The notes below the pieces were generated by a model. The model made no database searches. It saw only the letters and a list, made by a program, of their open reading frames with translations, and was not told where the DNA came from. This document shows, one piece after another, positions 36,608 to 45,148 of a DNA stretch of 64,000 nt (positions are counted from its first letter, which is position 1; each line of letters starts with the position of its first letter). Origin of the DNA: Olsenella sp. An290 (GTDB taxonomy: Bacteria; Actinomycetota; Coriobacteriia; Coriobacteriales; Atopobiaceae); contig NZ_NFIU01000002.1 in the NCBI RefSeq assembly GCF_002159535.1, forward strand, positions 1 through 64,000. The letters are read 5' to 3'. The position numbers and the translations under genes were made by a program.

Positions 36608-37485
36608 GCATTTGCGCCCCAGCGCGCGCGGACCGCGGCGAGAAACGCCTCGGCCGCCGGGGAGAAGGCCTGGTAGCGCTTCCACGCGACGAACACGTCC
36701 GCCGAGACGGCCGGCTCGAGCGGGCGAAACGCGAGCCCCGACCCCTCGCCCGTGTCCACGATGCCCTCGAGGCTCACCACCACCCCGATCCCGCACCGCG
36801 CGAGCAGCGCCGCGTTGTAGAGCAGGTTGTAGGTGGCCACGACGTCAAGGTCCTCGAGGTCGCAGCGGAACCAGGCGCCCATCTCGCGGCTCGCCTGCTC
36901 GGAGAGGATGAGCGAGCGGCGCGCCAGGTCGGCCGGGGTCACGACGTCGCGGGCGGCGAGCGGGTCGTCCTCGCGCATGAAGGCGCCCCAGCGGTCGTGC
37001 GCGGGGAGCTGCAGGAACTCGTAGCGCGAGAGGTCCGCGTGCCCGACGAACACGCCGAAGTCGAGCCGGCCCGCGTCCAGGCGCTCGCCCACGCTCTCCG
37101 CGTTGCCGCTGAAGAGCGAGAACCGGACGAGCGGGTAGACGTCGACGAACCCGGCCATGACGTCGGCGAGAAGCCCCATCGCGGGCGTCTCGCCGCCGCC
37201 CACGCGCACCTCCCCGGCGAGCGTGTCCGCCGTGAGGCGGAACTCGTCCTCGGTCCGCCCGACGAGGTCCACGATCTCCTCGGCGCGGCGGCGCAGCCGC
37301 ATGCCCGGCTCCGTGAGCGTGATCCGCCGGCTGCCGCGGTCGAAGAGGCGCACCCCCAGGTCGCGCTCGAGCTCCTGCATCTGGCGGGAGAGGGAGGGCT
37401 GCGAGACGTGCAGCGCGGCCGCCGCCCCGGAGATCGTCCCCTCCCGCGCGACCATGAGGAAGTATCGAAGGTGTCTGAGCTCCAC
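36586..37485 (-). CDS. LysR family transcriptional regulator
   Basis: 299 residues from GTG 37485, preceded by GGAGGCGAGAAGGAC; upstream ATGs in frame lack such a site. The N-terminal winged helix has LRHLRYFLMVAREG and the recognition region SQPSLSRQMQELERDLG, with LFDRGSRRITLT closing the domain. The rest is the periplasmic-binding-protein-like effector domain. It diverges from the three-gene group at 37605-39704 and probably controls it, in the usual LysR manner. Its last few codons (KRDGFK) lie inside the palindromic element, so the native end may have been replaced. Confidence 0.92.
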   Translation of the reverse strand: MELRHLRYFLMVAREGTISGAAAALHVSQPSLSRQMQELERDLGVRLFDRGSRRITLTEPGMRLRRRAEEIVDLVGRTEDEFRLTADTLAGEVRVGGGETPAMGLLADVMAGFVDVYPLVRFSLFSGNAESVGERLDAGRLDFGVFVGHADLSRYEFLQLPAHDRWGAFMREDDPLAARDVVTPADLARRSLILSEQASREMGAWFRCDLEDLDVVATYNLLYNAALLARCGIGVVVSLEGIVDTGEGSGLAFRPLEPAVSADVFVAWKRYQAFSPAAEAFLAAVRARWGANAKRDGFK

Positions 37486-37604
37486 GTCCTTCTCGCCTCC
37501 TCGCCTCGCTCTATTCGGAATTTGCATGCCCTTGCATTCGATATAGGAATTATACATGTTGACGCGACGTCGCTAAACTCGATCATGACGAGAGGGGGAC
37601 GGCC

Positions 37605-37850
37605 GTGGGGGACCTGACGACGGACATCGAGCGCTGCCTTAGCGACTGCGCCTGCGACGGCGAGGCCGCCGAGCGCGCCCGGTGCTGCTGCGAGGCAGGC
37701 CGCGTGCGCGAGACCAAGCGCGTCCTGCTGGAGGAGCGCTCCCGCCTGGTCGGCGAGATGCGCGCGAGCCAGCGCGGCATCGACGCCATCGACCACCTGC
37801 TGAGCCGCGTCTCCTCAGAGATGAGCGCACGCCGAGAGGAGCAGCCATGA
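37605..37850 (+). CDS. Small cysteine-rich hypothetical protein
   Basis: 81 residues from GTG 37605, preceded by AGAGGGGGA. Six cysteines cluster in the first third (RCLSDCACDG, RARCCCEAG), followed by a helical charged stretch similar in style to the dimerisation helix of MerR regulators. No DNA-binding domain is present. It could be a metal or redox-binding small protein. The stop overlaps the hydrolase start (ATGA), so it is coupled with it. I do not recognise the family. Confidence 0.6.
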   Translation: MGDLTTDIERCLSDCACDGEAAERARCCCEAGRVRETKRVLLEERSRLVGEMRASQRGIDAIDHLLSRVSSEMSARREEQP

Positions 37851-38836
37851 CCGAGAAGGACCTCGACCTCACCGCCGAGTGGGACAAGACGTTCCCCAAG
37901 TCCGACGCCGTCCACCACGAGAAGGTGACGTTCCACAACCGCTACGGTATCACGCTGGCGGCCGACCTCTACCGCCCGCGTGCCGCGGCGGCGGACGCCC
38001 GACTTGCCGCCATTGCCGTCTGCGGGCCCTTCGGCGCCGTGAAGGAGCAGTGCGCGGGGCTCTACGCGCAGACGCTCGCCGAGCGCGGCTTCCTCACGAT
38101 CGCCTTCGACCCGTCCTACACGGGCGAGTCCGGCGGCGAGCCCCGCTTCGTGGCGAGCCCGGACATCAACACCGAGGACTTCCTCGCGGCCGTCGACTAC
38201 CTCTCGTACCGCGACGACGTGGACGCCGAGGCCGTGGGCATCGTCGGCATCTGCGGCTGGGGCGGCCTGGCGATAAACGCCGCCGCGCTCGACCCGCGCA
38301 TCCGCGCGACCGTGGCCTCCACGATGTACGACATGAGCCGCGTCGCCGCCAAGGGCTACTTCGACGAGGCCGACAGCGCCGAGGCCCGCCAGGCACAGCG
38401 CCGCGCCCTCGCCGAGCAGCGCACCCGCGACTACGCGACCGGCACCTACGAGCGCGCCGGCGGCGTCGTGGACCCGCTGCCCGCGGACGCCCCGCAGTTC
38501 GTGCGCGACTACCACGACTACTACAAGACGCCGCGCGGCTACCACCCGCGCTCGCTCAACTCCAACGAGGGCTGGAACGTCACGGGAACCATGAGCTTCC
38601 TCAACCAGCCCATCCTCGCCTACGCGGGGGAGATCGAGGGCGCCGTCATGGTGCTCCACGGCGAGCGCGCGCACTCCCGCTACATGGGCGAGGACGCCTT
38701 CGCGCGGCTCACCGGGGACAACAAGGAGCTCGTGATCGTGCCGGGCGCCACCCACACCGACCTCTACGACGGCGGCGGCAAGGACGCCATCCCCTGGGAC
38801 AAGGTCCAGGGGTTCTTCGAGAAGCACCTGCACTAG
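37847..38836 (+). CDS. Alpha/beta hydrolase with cysteine nucleophile (YcjY/dienelactone-hydrolase-like)
   Basis: 329 residues. The fold starts with VTFHNRYGITLAADLY and the oxyanion region GPFGAVKEQ. The nucleophile elbow reads GICGWGG, with cysteine in place of serine, as in dienelactone hydrolases and the YcjY-like family. The acid is probably in MVLHGE, and the histidine in PGATHTDLYD. The cysteine version may act on small lactones or thioesters; no substrate is known. It lies with a DUF3737 gene under a divergent LysR regulator, an arrangement I recall from lactobacilli and other Coriobacteriia. Confidence 0.85.
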   Translation: MTEKDLDLTAEWDKTFPKSDAVHHEKVTFHNRYGITLAADLYRPRAAAADARLAAIAVCGPFGAVKEQCAGLYAQTLAERGFLTIAFDPSYTGESGGEPRFVASPDINTEDFLAAVDYLSYRDDVDAEAVGIVGICGWGGLAINAAALDPRIRATVASTMYDMSRVAAKGYFDEADSAEARQAQRRALAEQRTRDYATGTYERAGGVVDPLPADAPQFVRDYHDYYKTPRGYHPRSLNSNEGWNVTGTMSFLNQPILAYAGEIEGAVMVLHGERAHSRYMGEDAFARLTGDNKELVIVPGATHTDLYDGGGKDAIPWDKVQGFFEKHLH

Positions 38837-38855
38837 CATGCGGCGAAAGGACGTC

Positions 38856-39704
38856 ATGAGCGAGAAGACCATCGAGAACCGGACTTTCGACGAAGAGCGC
38901 GCCCTCTACGGCGAGCGCGACCTCCTCGTGCGCAACTGCCGCTTCGACGGGCCGGCCGACGGCGAGAGCGCCTTCAAGGAGTGCGAGCGCGTGCGCGTGG
39001 AGGGCGCCTTCATGAACCTGCGCTACCCGTTCTGGCACGACCACGGCCTCGAGCTGCGCGACGTGGAGATGACCGAGCTCTGCCGCGCCGCGCTCTGGTA
39101 CTCCGAGGGCGTCACGATCGAGGACAGCCGCCTCCACGGCATCAAGGCCCTGCGCGAGTGCTCGGACGTGCGCATGCGCGGCTGCGACGTCGTCTCCCCG
39201 GAGTTCGGCTGGTCGACGCGGCGCCTCGTGATGGAGGGCTGCCGTGCGGAGAGCGAGTACTTCCTCATGCGCGCGAGCGACGTCCTCCTCACCGAGGTGA
39301 GCCTGCGCGGCAAGTACTCCTTCCAGTACGTCGAGAACCTCACGATCGAGCGATGCGAGCTCGACACCAAAGACGCGCTCTGGCACGCCCGCCACGTCAT
39401 CGTCCGAGACTCCGTCGTCCGCGGCGAGTACCTCGGCTGGTACAGCGAGGACGTCACCTTTGTGAACTGCCGCATCGAGGGCACGCAGCCGCTCTGCTAC
39501 TGCAAGGGCCTCACCCTGGTCGGCTGCGAGATGGTCGGCTGCGACCTCGCCTTCGAGCGCAGCCAGGTGACGGCCGAGGTCACGACGCCCATCGAGAGCG
39601 TCAAGAACCCACTCGCGGGCAGCCGCGTCACGGCGCCCGCCGTCGGCGAGGTCATCCGCGACATCGAGGGGGCCACGGGCGTCGTCGAGCTCGTGCGGGC
39701 GTAG
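38856..39704 (+). CDS. DUF3737 family protein (right-handed beta-helix-like)
   Basis: 282 residues from ATG 38856, chosen because GAAAGGAC precedes it; ATG 38838, two bases after the hydrolase stop, is the alternative. The protein is made of short repeated strands with regularly spaced Cys, Glu and Arg (LLVRNCRFDG, VTIEDSRLHG, VRMRGCDVVS, LTIERCELDT), a pattern of a pectate-lyase-like beta helix. The family has no assigned reaction. No signal peptide is present, so it is cytoplasmic. It ends the LysR-linked group. Confidence 0.85.
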   Translation: MSEKTIENRTFDEERALYGERDLLVRNCRFDGPADGESAFKECERVRVEGAFMNLRYPFWHDHGLELRDVEMTELCRAALWYSEGVTIEDSRLHGIKALRECSDVRMRGCDVVSPEFGWSTRRLVMEGCRAESEYFLMRASDVLLTEVSLRGKYSFQYVENLTIERCELDTKDALWHARHVIVRDSVVRGEYLGWYSEDVTFVNCRIEGTQPLCYCKGLTLVGCEMVGCDLAFERSQVTAEVTTPIESVKNPLAGSRVTAPAVGEVIRDIEGATGVVELVRA

Positions 39705-39746
39705 GGGCCCGCGGCAGAGCGGGGCACTCTTTTTGCCAAATCCCAC

Positions 39747-39775
39747 TTGCACGGAGACGGACGGGGTGCTATAGT
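39747..39775 (+). promoter_or_regulatory. Promoter of tRNA-Pro
   Basis: A -35 TTGCAC (39747-39752) and a -10 TATAGT (39770-39775) are separated by exactly 17 bases, and the tRNA starts 19 bases later. This is one of the two clearest promoters in the window. Confidence 0.75.
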
Positions 39776-39794
39776 TCTTCCTCGCACGACAGCA

Positions 39795-39871
<77 letters not shown>

Positions 39872-39879
39872 GAGATTTC

Positions 39880-39914
39880 GAGGTCACAGGCTATGTCCCG
39901 TGACCTCTTTCTTT
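39880..39914 (+). terminator. Intrinsic terminator after tRNA-Pro
   Basis: An 8-bp stem GAGGTCAC/GTGACCTC (39880-39887 with 39900-39907) is followed by TTTCTTT. Confidence 0.85.
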
Positions 39915-40056
39915 ATGTTTTGATGTGCCGATTATGCAGCGTCATGCAAGCCCGGCCCGCAGGGCGCACGCTATGCCCCAAGGTGGTTGGAACCTTGCTG
40001 GCCACGCGCCACACGGCGTTTGCGCAGCGGTAACTCGCCCGACACACTCGCGTGCC

Positions 40057-40062
40057 TATGAT
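40057..40062 (+). promoter_or_regulatory. Possible -10 box of serC
   Basis: TATGAT lies 36 bases before the serC ATG. No convincing -35 is seen. The 140 bases between the tRNA terminator and this box hold nothing recognisable. Confidence 0.35.
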
Positions 40063-40098
40063 GGAGAGACGTTTCCGACCCAGGCATTGGAGGACGAC

Positions 40099-41175
40099 AT
40101 GGCACGGGTGTACAACTTCTCCGCCGGCCCCGCCGTGCTTCCCGAGGAGGTCCTCGAGGAGTGCGCGGACGAGATGCTCGACTACCGCGGCTGCGGCATG
40201 AGCGTCATGGAGATGAGTCACCGATCTTCCGTGTTCAAGGGCATCATCGAGGGCGCCGAGGCGCGCCTGCGCTCCCTCATGGGCATCCCCGATAGCTACA
40301 GGGTCATCTTCACGCAGGGCGGAGACTCGCTGCTCTTCTCGACGGTCTTCATGAACCTCGCCACCAACGGCAAGGCCGACTACGTGATCACCGGCAACTG
40401 GGCCAAGAAGGCCTTCCAGGAGGCGCAGATCCTGGGCGACGCGCAGGCCGTCGCGTCCTCGGCCGACAAGAACTTCTCCTACATCCCCGACTGCTCCGAC
40501 CTGCCCATCCGCGAGGACGCGAGCTACCTCTACATCTGCGAGAACAACACCATCTACGGCACGCGCTTCGCCGAGCTCCCCAACACCAAGGGCCACGTCC
40601 TCGTGGCGGACCAGAGCTCGATGTTCCTCTCGGGGCCCGTCGACGTCACGCGCTACGGCCTCATCCACGCCGGCGTCCAGAAGAACGTGGGCCCCGCGGG
40701 CGTGCAGATTGTAATCGTGCGCGAGGACCTCATCCCCGAGGACCTGCCCGGCGTGCCCACGATGCTGCGCCTCAGGACGCAGGCCGACGCCGGCTCGCTC
40801 TACAACACGCCCAACTGCTGGGGCATCTACGTCTGCGGCAAGGTCTTCGAGTGGATCGAGAGGGGCGGCGGGCTCTCCGCGATGGGGGAGCGCAACGCCG
40901 AGAAGGCAAAGCTCCTCTACGACTTCCTCGACGAGTCCGAGCTCTTCTCGTCCCCGGTCGAGCCGCGCGACCGCTCGCTCATGAACGTGCCCTTCGTCAC
41001 GGGCAGCGCGGACCTCGACACGGAGTTCGTGGCCGAGGCCGCCAAGGTGGGCCTCGTCAACCTCAAGGGGCACCGCTCCGTGGGCGGCATGCGCGCCTCG
41101 ATCTACAACGCCATGCCGCGCGCCGGCGTCGAGGCGCTCGTCAGCTTCATGAAGGACTTCGAGCTCGCGCACTGA
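40099..41175 (+). CDS. serC: Phosphoserine aminotransferase
   Basis: 358 residues from ATG 40099, preceded by TTGGAGGACG. It starts with YNFSAGPAVLPEEVLEE, the SerC hallmark. Lys195 in GVQKNVGPAG forms the PLP Schiff base, and GHRSVGGMRASIYNA near the end binds phosphate. It makes 3-phosphoserine from 3-phosphohydroxypyruvate. serA, the preceding enzyme step, follows after a long palindrome, so the two may be cotranscribed with different yields. Confidence 0.96.
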   Translation: MARVYNFSAGPAVLPEEVLEECADEMLDYRGCGMSVMEMSHRSSVFKGIIEGAEARLRSLMGIPDSYRVIFTQGGDSLLFSTVFMNLATNGKADYVITGNWAKKAFQEAQILGDAQAVASSADKNFSYIPDCSDLPIREDASYLYICENNTIYGTRFAELPNTKGHVLVADQSSMFLSGPVDVTRYGLIHAGVQKNVGPAGVQIVIVREDLIPEDLPGVPTMLRLRTQADAGSLYNTPNCWGIYVCGKVFEWIERGGGLSAMGERNAEKAKLLYDFLDESELFSSPVEPRDRSLMNVPFVTGSADLDTEFVAEAAKVGLVNLKGHRSVGGMRASIYNAMPRAGVEALVSFMKDFELAH

Positions 41176-41178
41176 CCT

Positions 41179-41305
41179 GCAAAATGGGGACGTGTTTTTT
41201 CGCGCAGAAGATTTGGGACAGGTCTTCTGGGTGAGCGCGCCCCTTGTCAGCCAGGTGCAGGCCTGTCCCAAATCTTCTGCGCGAAAAAACACGTCCCCAT
41301 TTTGC
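41179..41305. repeat. Perfect 44-base inverted repeat between serC and serA
   Basis: Left arm 41179-41222 (starting GCAAAATGGGGACGTG) and right arm 41262-41305 are perfect reverse complements. The loop is 39 bases. The element starts 4 bases after the serC stop and ends just before the GGAGGG ribosome site of serA. It resembles a MITE or REP-pair. There is no open reading frame or transposase. A transcript would fold into a very stable hairpin that could act as a terminator, an RNA-stability element or an attenuator between the two genes. Confidence 0.93.
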
Positions 41306-41315
41306 GGAGGGAACC

Positions 41316-42479
41316 ATGTACAAGATCTGCTGCCTCAACAACATCGCCAAGGTCGGGACCGACCACCTTGGGGAGGGATACGAGTTCGTGGCCGAGCCCG
41401 AGGGCGCCGACGCCCTCATGGTGCGCTCCGCGAACCTTCACGAGATGGAGCTCCCCAAGGGGCTTCTCGCCATCGCGCGCGCCGGCGCGGGCGTCAACAA
41501 CATCCCCGTCGAGCGCTGCGCCGAGCAGGGCGTCGTCGTCTTCAACACGCCGGGGGCCAACGCCAACGCCGTGAAGGAGCTCGTCATCTGCGGCATGCTG
41601 CTCGCCTGCCGCGACATCATCGGCGGGGCGGCGTGGGTCAGCGAGAACAGCGACGACCCCGAGGTCGGCAAGAAGGCCGAGAAGGCCAAGAAGCAGTTCG
41701 GCGGCTGCGAGCTCGCGGGCAAGCGCGTGGGCGTGGTCGGGCTCGGCGCCATCGGCGCCGCGGTTGCCAACGCCCTCATCGACCTTGGCTGCGAGGTCAT
41801 GGGCTACGACCCGTTCCTGTCCATCAACGCCGCCTGGGAGCTCGACCGCCGAATCGAGCACGCCTCCGACCTCGGCGACATGCTCGCGCGCTGCGACTTC
41901 GTGACCCTTCACGTCCCGGCGACCGACGCCACCCGCAAGATGATCTCCGCCGACATGATCGCCCGCATGCCCCGCGGCGCGGTGCTGCTCAACTTTGCGC
42001 GCGACGCCCTCGTCGACGAGCAGGCCCTCGCCGAGGCGCTCGACGACGGGCGCGTGGGGCGCTACGTCTCCGACTTCGCCAACCCCGCGAGCGCCAACAT
42101 GAGAAACGCGATCGTGCTGCCGCACCTGGGCGCCTCGACGGGCGAGGCCGAGGACAACTGCGCCGTCATGGCGGCCAACGAGCTCAAGAACTACCTCGAG
42201 AACGGCAACATCAGGAACTCGGTCAACTACGGAGAGGTCGACCTGGGGCCCGTGGGCGAGGGCGCGCGGCGCGTGGCCCTCTTCCACGAGAACGTCCCCG
42301 GCATCATCGGCCTCATCACGGCCGCGATGGCCTCCTCGGGGCTCAACATCGAGAACATGACCAACAAGAGCCGCGGCGGCAACGCCTACACGCTCGTCGA
42401 GGTCTCGGGCGAGGTCGGGCCGGAGGTCAGCGCGCAGCTCGCCGGCATCGCCGGGATGCGCCGCGTCCGCATGATCTAG
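41316..42479 (+). CDS. serA: D-3-phosphoglycerate dehydrogenase
   Basis: 387 residues, ATG 41316 after GGAGGG. The N-terminal substrate domain has RAGAGVNNIPVE, the NAD domain has GLGAIGAAVANAL, and the catalytic His is in LPHLGASTGEAE. The arginine is in NFARD. A C-terminal ACT domain (about 315-387, GIIGLITAAMASSGLNIENM) suggests feedback control by serine. This is the short SerA of many anaerobes that lacks the middle domain. The GxSDFAN segment replaces the usual DVFEKEP, as in such short forms. Confidence 0.93.
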   Translation: MYKICCLNNIAKVGTDHLGEGYEFVAEPEGADALMVRSANLHEMELPKGLLAIARAGAGVNNIPVERCAEQGVVVFNTPGANANAVKELVICGMLLACRDIIGGAAWVSENSDDPEVGKKAEKAKKQFGGCELAGKRVGVVGLGAIGAAVANALIDLGCEVMGYDPFLSINAAWELDRRIEHASDLGDMLARCDFVTLHVPATDATRKMISADMIARMPRGAVLLNFARDALVDEQALAEALDDGRVGRYVSDFANPASANMRNAIVLPHLGASTGEAEDNCAVMAANELKNYLENGNIRNSVNYGEVDLGPVGEGARRVALFHENVPGIIGLITAAMASSGLNIENMTNKSRGGNAYTLVEVSGEVGPEVSAQLAGIAGMRRVRMI

Positions 42480-42530
42480 CGCCGGGCGAGAAGGACGGCC
42501 GACCGTCGCCCGACGGCGCGGCCGGGCCAC

Positions 42531-42573
42531 AGAAAGAAACGGCGGCGCGGGGTGGACGTGCCCCGCGCCGCCG
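42531..42573 (-). terminator. Terminator of the DUF1292 gene
   Basis: A 13-bp stem (42540-42552 with 42561-42573) is followed, on the minus strand, by GTTTCTTTCT. It lies 35 bases downstream of the DUF1292 stop and also separates it from the convergent serA. Confidence 0.85.
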
Positions 42574-42607
42574 AGTCGTGACGGCTCTCCCGCCCCCTTG
42601 CCAGTGG

Positions 42608-42907
42608 CTACTCGGGGTCCTCGTCCGTGAGCTCGTCGAAGACGGCCTCCACGCGGGCGAACTCCTCGTCGTCGGCGATGTCGGCGAGCGAGAAGGTCCC
42701 GTCGTCGTGCTCCTGGTACTCGTAGAGGTAGACGGAGTCGTCGTCGGACTCGGGAACGAGCGCGATGTAGTCCTTCTCGTCGCAGGCGAAGACGCCGAGG
42801 ACCTCGCAGCGCTCGGACGTGCCGTCCTCGTACTCCAGGGTGACGAACTCGGCGGACTCGGCGTCCTCGAGGCTCTCGTCGGCGGGGGTGGTGTGCTCGT
42901 CGGCCAT
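42608..42907 (-). CDS. DUF1292 family protein
   Basis: 99 residues, preceded by CAAGGAGGAACC. It is highly acidic with a short beta-rich core: FVTLEYEDGTSERCEVLGVF, DYIALVPE, VYLYEYQEHDDG. This matches the DUF1292 family common in Firmicutes (near yrzB-type genes) and Coriobacteriia, with no known function. It is monocistronic and divergent from pgsA. Confidence 0.87.
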   Translation of the reverse strand: MADEHTTPADESLEDAESAEFVTLEYEDGTSERCEVLGVFACDEKDYIALVPESDDDSVYLYEYQEHDDGTFSLADIADDEEFARVEAVFDELTDEDPE

Positions 42908-43099
42908 GGTTCCTCCTTGTCCCGTGCGCGACGGTCGTCGCGCTCTGGGCCCAGTGTACCCCGAAGCGGCACCCTCGGGGGCCCGCGCCGGGCGAGCGCG
43001 CGTGGGGAGTTCTTGCGCGGGGTCGCAGGGGTCGTTTCGAAGTGCGCTAAGATGGGTACCTTGGTGGGGGAGTGCCGTTTTTCGACCGAGAGGTTGACC

Positions 43100-43831
43100 G
43101 TGTCAGAGAGAGCCGATCGCATCAAGACCAAGATCAAGACCGTCACTGACGCCGACGCGGCACAGGGCCAGCTCGAGGGCAGCGTCGTCGCCCCCGTGGG
43201 CACCTCGGAGAACCCCTCCAGCCAGGTCCTCACCGTCGCCAACGTCATCACCTTCTGTCGCCTCGCCCTCACCGTCGCGTTCCTCGTCCTCTTCACGGGC
43301 GGCGGCAACCGCGCCGTCGCGCTGGGGTGCTACGCCGTGGCCGCCGTGACCGACTTCCTGGACGGGCAGGTCGCCCGCCGCACGCAGACGGTGAGCTGGC
43401 TCGGCAAGATCATGGACCCCATCATGGACCGCGTGCTGCTCTTCACCGGCGTGCTCGGCCTTCTCGTGATGGGGGAGCTGCCCGCCTGGGTCCCCGCCTT
43501 CGTGATCGGCCGCGACGTCTACCTCGCCGCGGGTGCCCTCTACCTGCGCCGCTTCCGCGAGCGCCCCGTCGACGTCGCCTACGTCGGCAAGGCCGCCACG
43601 GCGCTGCTCATGTTCGGCTTCTGCGACCTGCTCCTCGGCCTCCCGAGAATCGACGGGCTCGGCCTTGTCGACGTGGCCTGGCTGCCCGGCCTCAACGCGC
43701 AGCCGAGCGCCCTCGGCATCCTCTTCGTCTACGCGGGCGTCCTGTGCTCGGTCGCCACCGCCGTGGTCTACACGAAGACGGGCCTCACCATCCGCCGCGA
43801 GGCCCTCGCGGGACGGGAGGCCGCCCGATGA
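43100..43831 (+). CDS. pgsA: CDP-alcohol phosphatidyltransferase (PgsA-like)
   Basis: 243 residues from GTG 43100, with GAGAGG upstream; the open frame before it is not used. A polar extension of about 40 residues precedes six membrane helices. The CDP-alcohol motif D-G-x2-A-R-x8-G-x3-D-x3-D is complete (DGQVARR, then GKIMDPIMDR). The family makes phosphatidylglycerol phosphate or related lipids; PgsA is the most common single member but specificity cannot be fixed by eye. It is longer than usual (about 180-200). A TAAGAT box is at 43048-43053. It overlaps the next gene by 4 bases. Confidence 0.88.
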   Translation: MSERADRIKTKIKTVTDADAAQGQLEGSVVAPVGTSENPSSQVLTVANVITFCRLALTVAFLVLFTGGGNRAVALGCYAVAAVTDFLDGQVARRTQTVSWLGKIMDPIMDRVLLFTGVLGLLVMGELPAWVPAFVIGRDVYLAAGALYLRRFRERPVDVAYVGKAATALLMFGFCDLLLGLPRIDGLGLVDVAWLPGLNAQPSALGILFVYAGVLCSVATAVVYTKTGLTIRREALAGREAAR

Positions 43832-44676
43832 GCGCCGGGCGCGCGGGCGCCCTCGCCCAGGAGCACCTGCTCCTCGGGGCCGACCTCAGGCCCTCCGACG
43901 ACACCGGGCTCCTCTCCGCCCTCTCGTACCCTCGCGAGAAGGACCTCGACGAGACGCTCTCGTCCGGGGCCGCCCTCGCCGACCTCACGGGATCGACCTA
44001 TCGCCTCCTCGCCGGCGCCGACGCGCCGGCGCTCGCCGCGGCCGCGCTCGCGGGCCGGCGACTCTCCGTGGGCGAGGCCGCCTTCGAGGCCGTCGTGACG
44101 GGGGACGGGGCGCTCGCCGCCGTGCCGCTCTGCCTGCGCTGCGGCGACCACGAGCTCGTCCTTCTCGACCCGACCCCGCGCGGGGCCGTCGCGGCGGCCT
44201 GGATGGGCTTCCTCTCCGGCATCGAGCAGGGGGGCCGGGCGGCCTTCCCCGAGGTCGAGCTCGAGGAGGCGAGCGGGATGCTCGTCCCGCTCCTCCTTGC
44301 CGGCGCCGCGGCCGAGCCCGTGCTCGCCGACTACGTGCGCGCCGAGGAGCCCCTTCCCGGCCCCGGGCGCGTGGGGTCGCTGCGCCTCGACGCCATCCCC
44401 GCGCTCGTCGCGCGCACCGACGAGCTCGGCACGCCCTGCTACGTGGTGCTCGTCCCGCCCGCCTCGGCGCGCGTGCTCTGGCGGAGCCTCCTGTCCTTCA
44501 CCGAGGTCGAGCCCGTGGGCTCGCGGGCCGTGGGGACGCTCTTCGAGGGGCACGCGCCGTGGTCATCCGTCCTCGTCCCGGAGGGGCCCGCCCGGGTGGG
44601 GCGCGCGCGCCTCGCGTCGTGGGGGCTCGTGCGCGGGGAGGACGACTTCGTCGGCGCCCGCGCCCTCGAGCCCTAG
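43828..44676 (+). CDS. Divergent GcvT/YgfZ-like folate-binding-fold protein
   Basis: 282 residues. The pattern ALADLTGSTYRLLAGADAP at the start and ARLASWGLVRGEDDFVG near the end resemble the aminomethyltransferase (GcvT) fold: the last matches the R-x-E block of GcvT (usually LEAG or RIEAG). Most folate-contacting residues cannot be confirmed. No gcvH or gcvP is nearby. YgfZ-type members help iron-sulfur enzymes such as MiaB; this could be such a protein, but identity is weak. Confidence 0.55.
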   Translation: MSAGRAGALAQEHLLLGADLRPSDDTGLLSALSYPREKDLDETLSSGAALADLTGSTYRLLAGADAPALAAAALAGRRLSVGEAAFEAVVTGDGALAAVPLCLRCGDHELVLLDPTPRGAVAAAWMGFLSGIEQGGRAAFPEVELEEASGMLVPLLLAGAAAEPVLADYVRAEEPLPGPGRVGSLRLDAIPALVARTDELGTPCYVVLVPPASARVLWRSLLSFTEVEPVGSRAVGTLFEGHAPWSSVLVPEGPARVGRARLASWGLVRGEDDFVGARALEP

Positions 44677-44723
44677 GGCGACCCGACCTGCCAGCAAACG
44701 CCGCGACCTGGGGAGGTAGCGAC

Positions 44724-45104
44724 ATGAAGTACGCGATCAACGCGCAGGGCGTCCCCGACGCCATCGGCCCCTACTCGCAGGGCACCACGGCCGGGAGGCT
44801 CGTCTTTGCCTCGGGCCAGCTCCCCGTAAGCCCCGACGACCCCCGCGCGCTCGTGCCCGGGGGCGCCTCGGAGCAGGCCGAGCGGGTCATCGACCTCATC
44901 GAGGCCATCCTCGCCGAGGTGGGCTGCACGCTGTCCGACGTCGCCCAGACGACCCTCTACCTCGCGCGCCTCTCGGACCTCGACGCCGTGAACGAGGTCT
45001 ACGCGCGACGCTTCTCGAGCCCCGCCCCCGCGCGCGCCGTCATCGGCGTGGCCGAGCTCCCCCTCGGCGCGCTCGTCGAGATGGACTGTGTCGCGTGCCG
45101 GTGA
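44724..45104 (+). CDS. ridA: RidA family reactive intermediate deaminase
   Basis: 126 residues, ATG 44724 after GGGGAGG. The family trimer hydrolyses 2-aminoacrylate and related enamines formed by PLP enzymes. IGPYSQGT, FASGQLPV, and the key arginine in PARAVIGV with the terminal VEMDCVA are present. Length is typical. It would protect PLP enzymes such as SerC and the cysteine desulfurase in this window from side products (inference). Confidence 0.94.
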   Translation: MKYAINAQGVPDAIGPYSQGTTAGRLVFASGQLPVSPDDPRALVPGGASEQAERVIDLIEAILAEVGCTLSDVAQTTLYLARLSDLDAVNEVYARRFSSPAPARAVIGVAELPLGALVEMDCVACR

Positions 45105-45148
45105 AGCGCGCTATCATGTAAGCGATTAGGCCAGACGAGGGGAGAGAC

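Noticed and set aside
39705-39794. A gene between DUF3737 and tRNA-Pro
   Set aside because: Only the tRNA promoter is supported; no frame with a ribosome site.
41223-41261. Insertion sequence inside the serC-serA inverted repeat
   Set aside because: The interior is only 39 bases and holds no transposase; it is at most a non-autonomous element.
41192-43099. Long frame fused upstream of pgsA
   Set aside because: It runs through the palindrome, serA out of frame and the antisense DUF1292 gene; GTG 43100 has a ribosome site and fits the family.
43828-44676. Glycine cleavage T protein gcvT
   Set aside because: Too divergent and short of key blocks, and gcvH/gcvP are absent; kept only as GcvT-like fold.
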